A DNA stretch of 21,133 nucleotides from a virus. Below, piece after piece: positions 1 to 8,943 of the stretch. The stretch is from positions 1 to 21,133 of IMG/VR virus record IMGVR_UViG_3300046529_000116; one strand, 5' to 3'. The notes below the pieces were generated by a model. It was given only the letters and a program-made list of their open reading frames with translations, had not been told where the DNA came from and searched no databases. The stretch's first letter is position 1. The number at the start of each line of letters is the position of its first letter. A program made the translations under genes and the position numbers.

Positions 1-1281
1 ATTCCCTGGAGGATGGTACTGTCCTTTAAACTCATTAAGACTACCATTCCAGTCAGCTACCTTCTTAGCGAAGGTATCTACTAGTTGCTGATTACCACTA
101 GCTTGAGCATTCTTAAGACCAATCCTAGCATCTAGTAATTTCTCATGATAAAAATCTTCAATAGCTGCGGATGTTTGCTTTCCATATGTCTGCTTAGACA
201 TTGGACGAGGCTTAGATAACTCAATCAAACTATTGATCTGATTTTGAATATCTTCTCGTGGTTGTCCTAGATCACGAGAAAGATCCTGCATCATACTATT
301 AATTCTCTTCGCATCATTCTCTACTATGAGTCCTGCACGATTCATAGTAACAGCACGAAACTTATGATATAGATTATTAAACTCTGGAGTATCAGAGTAA
401 GTAGAGAATAATGTCTTAATACCTGAATCAATCTTCTGTATCATTGCATTCTTTTTTATGGCATCAAACGGCATAGCAGCAATATCGGCAACCTTACCTG
501 CTGCTTTACCTGTTAATTCTAAAGGTCCAAAGTTAGCTAATGATTGTTCACCTTGAGCAATTCTCTGTCCTGCTGTCTTACCAGTAGGAGTAGATAGAAC
601 ATTCTTAACTGTTTGAGCAGAAGCAGGCATACCAGTTTCTTTTGCTAAACCTTCCATTAATGGTGACTTTAACTTAATAGGATTACCTAATACCTTCTGC
701 TCTTCTGCAATCTTCTTAAACTTACCTAATTGAGTCTCTTCTCCTACTCCAGTATATGTAAGAGGATCAGTAGCTATATCAGTACCTAAGTTAGCAAAGA
801 ATCTTCCACCAGCAGCTAGAATATCTTTAGTTCTGTTCCATCTATCTTCCCAAGGTAATGTAGGATTAATTAATGGAACAGCTTCCTTAGCCATACTTAT
901 AGGACTCTCACCAACCTTAGGCTTAAGAGCAGGAATAAGAGCATCTAATACATTACTACCATATTGCTGATTCTTACTACCTGCTATAGCTGATAACTCT
1001 TCCTGCTTCTTAGGATCAGAAGTTAACATCTTACCTAGAGGAGCAAGAACTTTCTTAGTAGTAACATCTCCTGTAAATCCTAATACTTTACCAGCTGTCT
1101 CTAATGCACTAGCACTTTCACCCTTAGGCTTACCAGTTCTACCAACCTGTGTATAGTTATCATACTTACCCGGGTTATCTGTTTGAAACATCTTTCCTAG
1201 ATCAGCATCATTCTTAATATCATCATACTCACCCGGGTATTGGGCTCTCTTAAGCTTCCCTAGATCTTCAACGGTTGGCAT
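1..1281 (-). CDS. Large internal virion / ejection-type protein, N-terminal part (runs off window)
   Basis: The frame is open from an ATG at 1281 to the window edge, giving the first 427 residues and no stop. The ATG overlaps the upstream stop by one base (TAATG). Residues 6-42 contain two 21-residue tandem repeats: DLGK at 6 and 27, and PG-[EK]-YD at 16 and 37. Around residues 161-180 there is an FFANLGTDIATDPLTY segment of a type I associate with very large internal virion proteins of podoviruses. The rest is rich in Lys, Ala and Gly and looks mostly helical, with no signal peptide. Its place at the end of the structural operon, after fibres and two small Gln/Ala-rich proteins, fits an ejection protein. 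A fused enzymatic domain could lie beyond the window. The reading frame is certain; the role is inferred. Confidence 0.8.
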   Translation of the reverse strand, partial: MPTVEDLGKLKRAQYPGEYDDIKNDADLGKMFQTDNPGKYDNYTQVGRTGKPKGESASALETAGKVLGFTGDVTTKKVLAPLGKMLTSDPKKQEELSAIAGSKNQQYGSNVLDALIPALKPKVGESPISMAKEAVPLINPTLPWEDRWNRTKDILAAGGRFFANLGTDIATDPLTYTGVGEETQLGKFKKIAEEQKVLGNPIKLKSPLMEGLAKETGMPASAQTVKNVLSTPTGKTAGQRIAQGEQSLANFGPLELTGKAAGKVADIAAMPFDAIKKNAMIQKIDSGIKTLFSTYSDTPEFNNLYHKFRAVTMNRAGLIVENDAKRINSMMQDLSRDLGQPREDIQNQINSLIELSKPRPMSKQTYGKQTSAAIEDFYHEKLLDARIGLKNAQASGNQQLVDTFAKKVADWNGSLNEFKGQYHPPGN

Positions 1282-2384
1282 TATTTACTCTTCTTTAAAA
1301 AATCTATGGGTTTATTAGCTTCTTCCCAAGTCGTTTGCTCTGAATCTGGAATTTTATCCCACCAAGGTTTTATCCAACTATAATGATTAGGATCATTTAA
1401 ATTAGAAGTATTAATCCCCTGCTTAACTGCATCATATGTTTCAGGAGAAACTGGAATAGTCTGACGAATAGGAAACTGTTTAAATAAATTAGGATACTTA
1501 ACAGCTGCTCTTTCAAATACTGAAGTCATAGGTTGTTGATCTCTAAGACTCATATAAGCTCTCTTAAGTAATTCAGAGGTACTAGTAGATGCCATTTCAG
1601 GATTATCTTCTTGAGTCCAGAATTTATATAGATCATGTACATCTACTGTATTAGGTTCTTTTCCTGCCTTAACAAAGAACTGCCCAAGAGTATTAGCTAA
1701 CTCATTCTTACGATCTAAGTATCCACTATGAGGATCATTAGTTCTATAACCTTCTGGATAATCTGAATATCCCATTAGTAAATGAGGATCAGTTTCTCCC
1801 ATATCTGTTAATGGCCTGGTAAAGTTAGTACGTTCCATAGCAGGTTGAACTGTGATAGGTAACTGAGCACCCTGTTTAATAGTATCCTCTAAGATAGGAT
1901 GAAGTCTTTCTGGAATACCCATCTCTTTTCCACGAATTGAATTAGCTAATGCTTGAATATGCCAAGGAGCTTCTTCTGCTATTGCTTCACCCGCTATAGG
2001 TGGTGCTACTAACCCCATTGTTAATTCAGGATATCGTCTTAGTAAATTATCCAATCCTCCATGCTGCATAAGAGGACCAACAATAGGCTCAAGCATCTTA
2101 GCAGTTTCATATGGATCATTTCTTAATGCCATCATCTTCATAGCTGCTAATCCTGTCTTACCTAAATTACCAACATCTTCAGGTAAAGGAACAAAACTCT
2201 TAAGAGCAGGAACAATATTACTTAATGGGGCATCAGGGTTACGATTCGTTCTAGCAGTGCGAATATCAGCAAAAAACCTATCAATAGCGTTATTAGACCG
2301 AATAGAACCATTATTCCCAAAATCTTCAGGAGTGTTCCTAGATTTAGTTGGCGTATCATATAGGTAACTGAATTTATCTTCCAC
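1281..2384 (-). CDS. Uncharacterised virion-associated protein, 367 residues
   Basis: The chosen start is GTG at 2384. A GGTAGG stretch lies just upstream, and the next in-frame ATG is about 80 codons in. The stop overlaps the start of the following gene (TAATG), and the gap to the preceding gene is 2 nt. I do not recognise a domain. The N-terminal 45 residues are polar and Asn-rich. Residues 60-140 hold moderately hydrophobic, Gly/Pro-broken helices without a clear membrane span. The C-terminal third is rich in Pro, Trp and Asp. Its place between ejection-type genes suggests a structural or internal virion role. No catalytic signature was seen. Confidence 0.75.
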   Translation of the reverse strand: MEDKFSYLYDTPTKSRNTPEDFGNNGSIRSNNAIDRFFADIRTARTNRNPDAPLSNIVPALKSFVPLPEDVGNLGKTGLAAMKMMALRNDPYETAKMLEPIVGPLMQHGGLDNLLRRYPELTMGLVAPPIAGEAIAEEAPWHIQALANSIRGKEMGIPERLHPILEDTIKQGAQLPITVQPAMERTNFTRPLTDMGETDPHLLMGYSDYPEGYRTNDPHSGYLDRKNELANTLGQFFVKAGKEPNTVDVHDLYKFWTQEDNPEMASTSTSELLKRAYMSLRDQQPMTSVFERAAVKYPNLFKQFPIRQTIPVSPETYDAVKQGINTSNLNDPNHYSWIKPWWDKIPDSEQTTWEEANKPIDFLKKSK

Positions 2385-2386
2385 GG

Positions 2387-3124
2387 TTACCTACCCGTTG
2401 TTCTGCCACGTCGTGCTGTAGTTCCTACTCCCGGCTCAACATATGGAATTCCTAGTTCTTTAGCTAACTGAGGGTTACCTGCTGCATACTTAAAGAACGT
2501 ATCCATCTTTTCCATAGCAAGATCATTAACAGTTCTACCTGATAATGCAGCTTCTTGATAAGTAGTAGGGCCTAATAAATCTAGTGCTGCTTGTAAAGCA
2601 GGACTTCTCTGACTTGATTTAGGTGTATTATATTCATACCTAGTACGAGCCATCTCACCTTGATTACGAATTCTAGCAACTTCCTGATCTGAAAATCCCA
2701 TAGCTCTTGCTCTATCCATCTCAGCTTGTGATTCTTGAAATTTAGGAAGTAAAGGATTTAAGAAATTCATACGATTAGGAGCATTGAATTTATACCCTCC
2801 AACATTCATCGGGACATTAGCTCCCGCTCCCGGCTGGAAGGGCTCTAATCCTTGCGTATATTCACCCTGCGCCCGGTTCTCCTGCCCGGTAAGGCCGGAA
2901 GTCTCGGCTCCATAGCGAGCAATTTGTGACGGCACTAAGGAATCTTGAGCAGTATTATGTGCAATATCTGATTGTGCTAGTTGTCTCTTTATTTCTAGCT
3001 CTTGCTGATCCATTAAAGCCTTACGTTTAGCTTCTGCTAATGCTCTTTGTGTTTCCTGTCCTGCTCGATATCCTTCACCTACACCAGCTATTCCAGATGC
3101 TAGATAATCAAAGGCAGTAGGCAT
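2387..3124 (-). CDS. Candidate internal virion (ejection) protein, 245 residues, Gln/Ala-rich
   Basis: ATG at 3124 overlaps the stop of the upstream gene (TAATG). The N terminus is a Gly-rich amphipathic helix (FDYLASGIAGVGEGYRAG). A charged Ala/Gln coiled-coil-like stretch follows at about residues 21-57. Residues 60-102 are Gly/Pro-rich and come from a DNA stretch (about 2818-2945) clearly richer in G+C than its surroundings, with many CCG, CGG and GGC codons. A second helical region covers roughly 125-160. Small Ala/Gln-rich helical proteins at this position resemble the DNA-ejection proteins of T7- and P22-like phages, but the sequence alone does not prove that. Confidence 0.7.
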   Translation of the reverse strand: MPTAFDYLASGIAGVGEGYRAGQETQRALAEAKRKALMDQQELEIKRQLAQSDIAHNTAQDSLVPSQIARYGAETSGLTGQENRAQGEYTQGLEPFQPGAGANVPMNVGGYKFNAPNRMNFLNPLLPKFQESQAEMDRARAMGFSDQEVARIRNQGEMARTRYEYNTPKSSQRSPALQAALDLLGPTTYQEAALSGRTVNDLAMEKMDTFFKYAAGNPQLAKELGIPYVEPGVGTTARRGRTTGR

Positions 3125-3717
3125 TAGTACCTCTGATTAAGTGCGCCACTAAATGGACGACTATTGAAGTATGAAGGATCTTGCCAATGCATATAGGAAT
3201 TTGGATCTTGTGCCTGATAAGGATCATAGTAATTAGGATCTAAATAACGCATACGATCTACTTGACTATTTTGCAGAGGATAGCCAGCATCATGTGCATT
3301 AGTTGCAGCAGTTAATGCTGACATTGCTGGTGCTGCCTCAGGAACTAAGAAACTACCTACAGTCTTACCAATACTAGCAATACTACCTAAAGTAGATTGA
3401 TGCTGTTGTTCACGAAGTAACTTCATTTGATTCTGGAAATCTAGTGCTTGTTTGTATACATCGAACTGTTCATTACGCTGATGACCAAATGCAGTGTTAG
3501 TAGCATTCTCTACACCTTGATTAGTACGATTCTGAGCTTCTCCTAGTACTCCAAATGCTGCACCTGAACCAGCAAGTCCAGATCTATTTAATTCATCTAG
3601 AGTACTACGCTGATCTTGTTGACCTGATAATAATGCTCTACGACGAAGTAGAGCTAACTCAGGATCATTCTGATCTGGATTGAATTGAAACTGAGGGTAG
3701 TTCATACCATATGGCAT
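3124..3717 (-). CDS. Candidate internal virion (ejection) protein, 197 residues
   Basis: ATG at 3717 is preceded by a good ribosome-binding site (AGGAG). The first 100 residues are helical and rich in Gln, Asn and Arg (LLRRRALLSG, DFQNQMKLLREQQ). Residues 108-138 form a hydrophobic Gly/Ala/Val stretch that could enter a membrane. The tail (159-185) is rich in Asp, Pro and Tyr with a repeated DP-[NS]-[YS] motif. The helical N-terminus plus hydrophobic segment resembles T7 gp14-like internal core proteins that form the trans-envelope channel. This is analogy by composition and gene position, not a recognised homology. Confidence 0.7.
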   Translation of the reverse strand: MPYGMNYPQFQFNPDQNDPELALLRRRALLSGQQDQRSTLDELNRSGLAGSGAAFGVLGEAQNRTNQGVENATNTAFGHQRNEQFDVYKQALDFQNQMKLLREQQHQSTLGSIASIGKTVGSFLVPEAAPAMSALTAATNAHDAGYPLQNSQVDRMRYLDPNYYDPYQAQDPNSYMHWQDPSYFNSRPFSGALNQRY

Positions 3718-3725
3718 GATATCTC

Positions 3726-3947
3726 CTAACTAGATTCTATATTCATTGTAGCTAATTGAACTACTTCTGACCCTAACATACTTCCAATATCCGCTTTAAC
3801 ACCATCCAAAGCTGCTGATATACTCGCCAAACTAATAACTGATTTCTGTCCTACAAATGTATCTGATCCAGTATCCTTTTTCCATATAGCATATGCATAT
3901 GGACCATTAGTAATAACCTTTACTATATTAACCTTAAATGTTGCCAT
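3726..3947 (-). CDS. Small uncharacterised protein after the tail fibre gene, 73 residues
   Basis: ATG at 3947 overlaps the stop of the large fibre gene (TAATG), so it is probably translated by coupling with the fibre. The gap to the next gene is 8 nt. The first half looks like beta strands (FKVNIVKVITNGPYAYAIW) and the second half like a helix (VISLASISAALDGVKADIG). There is no signal peptide or membrane span. A small gene directly behind a fibre could encode a fibre chaperone or tip protein, but nothing in the sequence shows this. Confidence 0.65.
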   Translation of the reverse strand: MATFKVNIVKVITNGPYAYAIWKKDTGSDTFVGQKSVISLASISAALDGVKADIGSMLGSEVVQLATMNIESS

Positions 3948-5788
3948 TAGGATACCCTCATATAGATATCATATTTACCTGATCCATATGTTCCACCTGT
4001 CTTAGTTACTGCATATGTAAAGTTTCCAGATGATCTACGAACAGGGATAGAGAAGTAAGCATAGTTAGCTATATTATTTAAGTTGAATCCTGTAATACAG
4101 TCTAATGTTTTTGCTCCAGATTGATCCGTCCATCCTATTGTTACTTTAACTACTGGATTGTTAACTGCGTCAGCTGTAGAACATAGAATATACACATCTA
4201 AACAATATATCTGAGTAAAGGCAGAAAGTAATGTAGCTGTTGGAGTTACGTTAGTAGTACCTTTATCTGCATTCTGTGCGGTAGCTGATCCATTAGCAGC
4301 AGTTGATACTTTATTTGTTATACTTTGTGAAGCTACTGTAGTAACTAATGTACCACCAGTAGTTGGTAATATTAATGAAATACTTCCAGAAAATGCTGGT
4401 AATAAAAGAGAGTAATCGTTTCCTGTTCCATCAAATGCATATAACCAAACTTGTCCTCCACCACTACTAACTAAAGACTCCATACCAAAACCACTATTAC
4501 CATCTGTATATAATAATCCATTAATGTTTAAGTTAGCATTAATGACACTATTAGCACTAGCAGTAAATCCATTACTAAAAGTAAGATTACTAGTAAAGAT
4601 TTGAGCATTACCTCCTAGTACAGCTAATGTATTAGGAGTAACACCACTTTCAGGTAACTTGAATACTTTAGTAGATCCAGTTAAAATAGCCGATAAATCA
4701 AAGGTAGCTTGTTTTGTTATATCTCCAGAAGCCTGTAACTTAAATCTATCATCACGATAAGTTTGTAATGCTCCCCATGTTTGAGCTAAATCAATGAGAG
4801 CAATTGTTCCTGATGCATCCGGTATTGTTATTGTTCTAGTATTAGCAGCGGTAATACCCGATAGCTGAAATTGTAATTGCTTAGTAGGAGTTACATCATC
4901 TTGAATTATGAATACATTATCTTTAATTGTTAATCCAGTTGGAGCAACTGTTCCACTAAATACACCATTAATATCAACATATGCTACTTCTGTTCCTGCT
5001 ATGCCTCTGAAAGATAATAAACGTCCTGAAACAAGTTGTGTTGCTCGTGCAGCTATAACTAAACTAGGGGAAGAATCTGCCATCCCCGCTACACCTTCAC
5101 TATTAAGATATAAAAGTATTCCAGCAGCATTAGGAGTATCACTACCACTAAAAATAACTTTACCAGTATCTCCTATTAAAACTTGTCTAGATATTAATAT
5201 TGCATTACCACTAGGACTGCCACCAACTGTGATAGGACTAAAATAAGCTATTAAGCGTCTAGAAACACTGTGACCTATAGCTTGAAGAGTGTAATTAACC
5301 CATCCGGGGCTATTTGGACTAAAAGCAGTAAATGTATATGTTCCAACACCACCAATATTAAAAGCTGTCTGATTAGGAGTATAAGTACTAGTTGATTGTA
5401 AAGCTACTTGTCCTGGAGTTACTACAATCTCTAGAGTATCTTGATTAACAGGAGGACTATTTAATCTAGAAATTAAAAATTTATCGGGAACACCGTTAGC
5501 GAATAAAAATTGTGTAGTACCTCTAACTATCTGACTTGGTGTTCTACCATTAAGATAAAGATATTGAGGGTGATCATCATATAGAGTAAGATTAGTTAAT
5601 AAATGGTGATCACTAATTCCAGCAGGAGGAGAAACAGGAGTACCCGTACTTCCTGTTAAAGTAACTCCTACCGCATTAAATCCCTGTTCTAATAACCAGA
5701 AGTTATAACGAAAGGATTCTAATTCAGCAGGAGTAAAAGCTTTAACTGTACTGATATCTCTAAGCTTAAATGGCTTGATATCAGCCAT
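3947..5788 (-). CDS. Tail fibre / receptor-binding protein, 613 residues
   Basis: The N-terminal 45 residues (IKPFKLRDISTVKAFTPAEL...) probably attach the protein to the virion. Residues 60-82 carry a D-HH-L ... DDHPQYLYLNGR motif widely seen in phage fibre and appendage proteins. The middle is a Thr/Ser/Gly-rich beta-strand protein with fibre-type repeats: TITIPDASGT (319-328), VFKLPESG (375-382) and LILPTTGGT (472-480). The last 100 residues alternate strands and end in SGKYDIYMRVS, likely the C-terminal head domain. It starts at ATG 5788, one base after the upstream stop. No cleavage or depolymerase motif was seen. Fibre identity is strong; the receptor is unknown. Confidence 0.85.
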   Translation of the reverse strand: MADIKPFKLRDISTVKAFTPAELESFRYNFWLLEQGFNAVGVTLTGSTGTPVSPPAGISDHHLLTNLTLYDDHPQYLYLNGRTPSQIVRGTTQFLFANGVPDKFLISRLNSPPVNQDTLEIVVTPGQVALQSTSTYTPNQTAFNIGGVGTYTFTAFSPNSPGWVNYTLQAIGHSVSRRLIAYFSPITVGGSPSGNAILISRQVLIGDTGKVIFSGSDTPNAAGILLYLNSEGVAGMADSSPSLVIAARATQLVSGRLLSFRGIAGTEVAYVDINGVFSGTVAPTGLTIKDNVFIIQDDVTPTKQLQFQLSGITAANTRTITIPDASGTIALIDLAQTWGALQTYRDDRFKLQASGDITKQATFDLSAILTGSTKVFKLPESGVTPNTLAVLGGNAQIFTSNLTFSNGFTASANSVINANLNINGLLYTDGNSGFGMESLVSSGGGQVWLYAFDGTGNDYSLLLPAFSGSISLILPTTGGTLVTTVASQSITNKVSTAANGSATAQNADKGTTNVTPTATLLSAFTQIYCLDVYILCSTADAVNNPVVKVTIGWTDQSGAKTLDCITGFNLNNIANYAYFSIPVRRSSGNFTYAVTKTGGTYGSGKYDIYMRVS

Positions 5789-5789
5789 A

Positions 5790-6368
5790 TTAACCTACCT
5801 GTAGATACTTTATTGTTACAGCATTAGCAGGAAGATTAGTACCAATACCCGAAACATTAGTCCAAATTTGTATTCTTATTTGATTACTTACTTTAACAAT
5901 TCCAGTAGCATATAAAGTTGGCGTACCCGGAGTATTAGGAATATCTATTTGTACACAAATAGGAAGATAAGTACCCCAAGCTAATCCAGTATCCCACTGA
6001 AGTCCTGACTGACCATTAAAACCTGCAACGGATAATATACCCGGATTAGATAGAGACTTAACATCTAGTCTAGCTAGATCAATTGCTAGTAATCCTACTT
6101 TAGCTCTAGTTGCTGCTCCATCTATTAACTCAGGTGTTCCTACTGATACATCATTAATTCTAGTTTGAGGAACACCATTGGGTTTAGCAGCAAGACAAGT
6201 ACCGGGAATAGCTGCTAATGGATCTATATTGATAGCACTAATACCACCATTGATAGTATCATATACTTGATTGATATCATTATTAGCTTCACTAGCTAAG
6301 ATATCAGCACCAACTTGATAATCTTTATTACCTCCAACAATCTTATTTGGTCTAGTTATAGTTCCCAT
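5790..6368 (-). CDS. Short fibre-like / appendage protein, 192 residues
   Basis: ATG at 6368 has an AAGG site 5 nt upstream. The N-terminal part (ITRPNKIVGG, EANNDINQVYDTINGGI) resembles adaptor segments of phage fibre or appendage proteins. The middle is Ala/Gly/Pro-rich and the last 80 residues are beta-rich (WGTYLPICVQIDIPNTPGTP, IRIQIWTNVSG). It sits between the nozzle-like gene and the large fibre gene, so it could link the fibre to the tail or form a second short fibre. No enzymatic motif is visible. Confidence 0.7.
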   Translation of the reverse strand: MGTITRPNKIVGGNKDYQVGADILASEANNDINQVYDTINGGISAINIDPLAAIPGTCLAAKPNGVPQTRINDVSVGTPELIDGAATRAKVGLLAIDLARLDVKSLSNPGILSVAGFNGQSGLQWDTGLAWGTYLPICVQIDIPNTPGTPTLYATGIVKVSNQIRIQIWTNVSGIGTNLPANAVTIKYLQVG

Positions 6369-6375
6369 TTTAACC

Positions 6376-8277
6376 TTATGCTAAGGGAAGTACTTCTACC
6401 AATCCCGTAATCATATTCATTCCAAGTTCAGTTGCTCCACCATCAGTTATTTCTAATCTAGGTGACGTAGCTCTAGACTCATCAAAGGTAGTAAATACTA
6501 CTGCTGATGTATTACCACCCCATTTACCTCCACCAGCATCAAGTCCCCAATTAACTCCACTATCCCATTTAGCAGGAGTAATTAATAAAGGAGTAATTAA
6601 TCCTTGCTGCTCTCGTCCATCAGTATCATCTATATGAGTAATACGTAAATCTGCATCGTTGCTAAAAGTACAATGTATAAATAGTTTAAGAGTAAGAACA
6701 TCAGCTAACATTCCTAAAGGACCGATAGAAAGTCCCGCTGTTCCATATATTTTGTTACCCCTATCATTTTTAGTAAACTCTGTTCTAACTCTAAGATAAC
6801 TACCATTAGCTATTCTAGCTTCTCCCCAAGTTAGCTCACCTTTATCTAACTTAGAGTCCCAAGTACAATAACAAGAAGGATTGTAGAAATCTCCATTCTC
6901 ATGGGGTCCTTCCCACTTGTTATTAATTAAATCATACTCTAACGTTCTCCAATTATATCCCTTATTGTTACGCTGATCATAACTTAAAATATATCTATCA
7001 GCATGGTAAGCTGCTACTACCCTAGATAGAGCAGTTTCAGTCATACCTGTAAATTCAGATTGAATACCTTGCCCTATATCTTGTAAGTTAGTTCCATCAA
7101 AGTTAAATACCTTACCCTTCTGTGATAAGAAAGTTAATCCATTAGGACTAGTTGTACAAGAGTAAGGAGATACTGTACCTACTCCACCGCTCTTATTATC
7201 AGAAGGTTGTATATTAATTAATCCATATCCAAATCCACGAGATAACCAACAAGAATTTCTTTTAAAGAATACTAATCCACCTGCTACCTTTCCTACTCCT
7301 GTTAGAATATCATTATCATTATTCTGTACTGCAAAGAATCCTGTAGAACTAATGATACGATCAGGAAATCCTACATCAGAAACTTTAACTAAAGAAGCAT
7401 TAACACCTGCCATACCAAACCAATAAGCACGATCATCAAATCCCATGATTACATATCGTGCATCAGTAGGTGGTGCTTCCACAGCTACATAGTCAACTCC
7501 TAAGGCTGTATCAACTATTAAGTCTGTATATGTAGTAGCTCCACTAGCTCCTGTTATTTCAGTTAATAAATGATATACATCTAAATTAGCCGCTGTACGA
7601 TAAATACGTTTAGCAGTCTGCCCATACTTAGCAGCAGCATTAACAAGACCTGATATATTAACAGAATTCTGAGTACCTGTTAAAGTAACTGTAGATACTC
7701 CAATTACTACAGGAGAACCCGGACCTTCTCCTAAGTCTCCTTGTACACAAGTAACTATATATTTATATGTAGCTAATAATGTAAGTAATCCGCCACCTGT
7801 AGTAGCGCCTACACAAGTAGGAGTAGGAGGCTGTAATAATCCTGCATAGATATTATCAGTACCATTATATCGCTGAGGTTTAGTTCCATCAGCAATATAC
7901 ATACGATCTTTATATACCATCCAACTAGCTAGTTCTACAGTAGACATAATATTAGCAGGAGTACCATCTATGTCTATTGCAGTCCAAGCTCCGGATACAT
8001 CATCCCCTTTAAATAATTTACCGCCGGCACCAGCAATTACCATTCGAGTACCATCTGCTCTGTAATATCTAGCATTAAGTAATACTCGGGTATCACCATT
8101 CATCTTAGCTGGTGCTGTACCATAATTACCATGACCGGGACGTTTAGTTAATGTACCCCTACGTCCTATCCTGATATTACGACACATCCATAGTTCATCT
8201 TTATTTAACTCTATAGGCGGATCAACTAAATTAACACCACCTGTAAAAGGTCCTAATTGTAAAGGAGTAGCACTCAT
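6376..8277 (-). CDS. Tail nozzle-like protein (P22 gp10 / T7 gp12 type), 633 residues
   Basis: The N-terminus has the pattern typical of podovirus nozzle proteins: FTGGVNLVDPP, then CRNIRIGRRGTLTKRPG at residues 32-48. Repeated blade-like beta segments follow (MVIAGAGGKLFKG, WMVYKDRMYIADGTKPQRYNG, GLTFLSQKGKVFNFDG), as in a beta-propeller. The length suits this family. The gene directly follows the adaptor gene with an ATGA overlap at 8277, the usual adaptor-nozzle order. In related phages the protein forms the hexameric tube below the adaptor through which DNA leaves. I assign it from motif and context; fold prediction would settle it. Confidence 0.8.
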   Translation of the reverse strand: MSATPLQLGPFTGGVNLVDPPIELNKDELWMCRNIRIGRRGTLTKRPGHGNYGTAPAKMNGDTRVLLNARYYRADGTRMVIAGAGGKLFKGDDVSGAWTAIDIDGTPANIMSTVELASWMVYKDRMYIADGTKPQRYNGTDNIYAGLLQPPTPTCVGATTGGGLLTLLATYKYIVTCVQGDLGEGPGSPVVIGVSTVTLTGTQNSVNISGLVNAAAKYGQTAKRIYRTAANLDVYHLLTEITGASGATTYTDLIVDTALGVDYVAVEAPPTDARYVIMGFDDRAYWFGMAGVNASLVKVSDVGFPDRIISSTGFFAVQNNDNDILTGVGKVAGGLVFFKRNSCWLSRGFGYGLINIQPSDNKSGGVGTVSPYSCTTSPNGLTFLSQKGKVFNFDGTNLQDIGQGIQSEFTGMTETALSRVVAAYHADRYILSYDQRNNKGYNWRTLEYDLINNKWEGPHENGDFYNPSCYCTWDSKLDKGELTWGEARIANGSYLRVRTEFTKNDRGNKIYGTAGLSIGPLGMLADVLTLKLFIHCTFSNDADLRITHIDDTDGREQQGLITPLLITPAKWDSGVNWGLDAGGGKWGGNTSAVVFTTFDESRATSPRLEITDGGATELGMNMITGLVEVLPLA

Positions 8278-8942
8278 GGTATTGGAATATTCCTAGGTAT
8301 TCTAGGTCTAGCTAATCTACTTGAACGTAAATCATCAGGACCACTAAATACATTATTAACATCAGGACGACGATACTTAGAAGCACCTAGAGTACGTAAA
8401 ATACTCTTCTCTGCTGCTTGAGAAGATTGCTGTGCAGTTATATTTCGATCTAATGCGTATCCAGCAGTTAAAGCTACTTGAGCTAGATAGTTATGCCATT
8501 CAGCAGGGATATCAGTGTATTCTACATCCGTAGCTACTATAGGATCAGGATACTTCTGATATTGATATTCTATAGTATCAATACCTGTAGGAACAAGATA
8601 CAATCCTAATGTCTTACCATTAAGATAATACCAATTAATTGTTCCTGTACGAGTACGATAATCAGGAGCATCATGAGATAAAGCTAACTCATCTATGGGG
8701 GTTAGTACTATACGGCGTACAGGAATACGAAACGATTTTGCCCAATGAAAATCATCAGCAAGCTGGATATCAGGTACACCACCAGTAGTAGGTTTAGCAG
8801 CATACCTATTAAGACTCGAGAATTCATACATATCGCCTAAAGATGTTACAGCAGTTTCTAACCAATCTAGGATTTGAGTATCTCTTTTATTACCTACGCG
8901 TAGCTCACTGGAAACTGTTGATAACATCCCATTTCCAGTCAT
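8274..8942 (-). CDS. Head-to-tail adaptor protein (SU10/P22 gp4-like), 222 residues
   Basis: ATG at 8942 has a strong GAGGAG site and lies one base after the upstream stop. The layout is that of podovirus adaptors: an N-terminal helix (RDTQILDWLETAVTSLGDMYEF), a strand-rich middle (RRIVLTPIDELALSH, INWYYLNGKTLGLYLVPTG, IEYQYQKYPDPI), then helices beginning with DIPAEWHNYLAQVALTAGYALD. That last segment is typical of the family. The ring of these subunits docks on the portal and binds the nozzle, whose gene follows. The C-terminal 30 residues are Arg/Pro-rich and probably flexible. Confidence 0.82.
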   Translation of the reverse strand: MTGNGMLSTVSSELRVGNKRDTQILDWLETAVTSLGDMYEFSSLNRYAAKPTTGGVPDIQLADDFHWAKSFRIPVRRIVLTPIDELALSHDAPDYRTRTGTINWYYLNGKTLGLYLVPTGIDTIEYQYQKYPDPIVATDVEYTDIPAEWHNYLAQVALTAGYALDRNITAQQSSQAAEKSILRTLGASKYRRPDVNNVFSGPDDLRSSRLARPRIPRNIPIP

Positions 8943-8943
8943 A

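Noticed and set aside
4908-5246. Plus-strand 112-codon frame
   Set aside because: It lies wholly opposite the tail fibre gene, has a Thr/Ser/Pro/Leu composition expected of an antisense frame, and no ribosome site.
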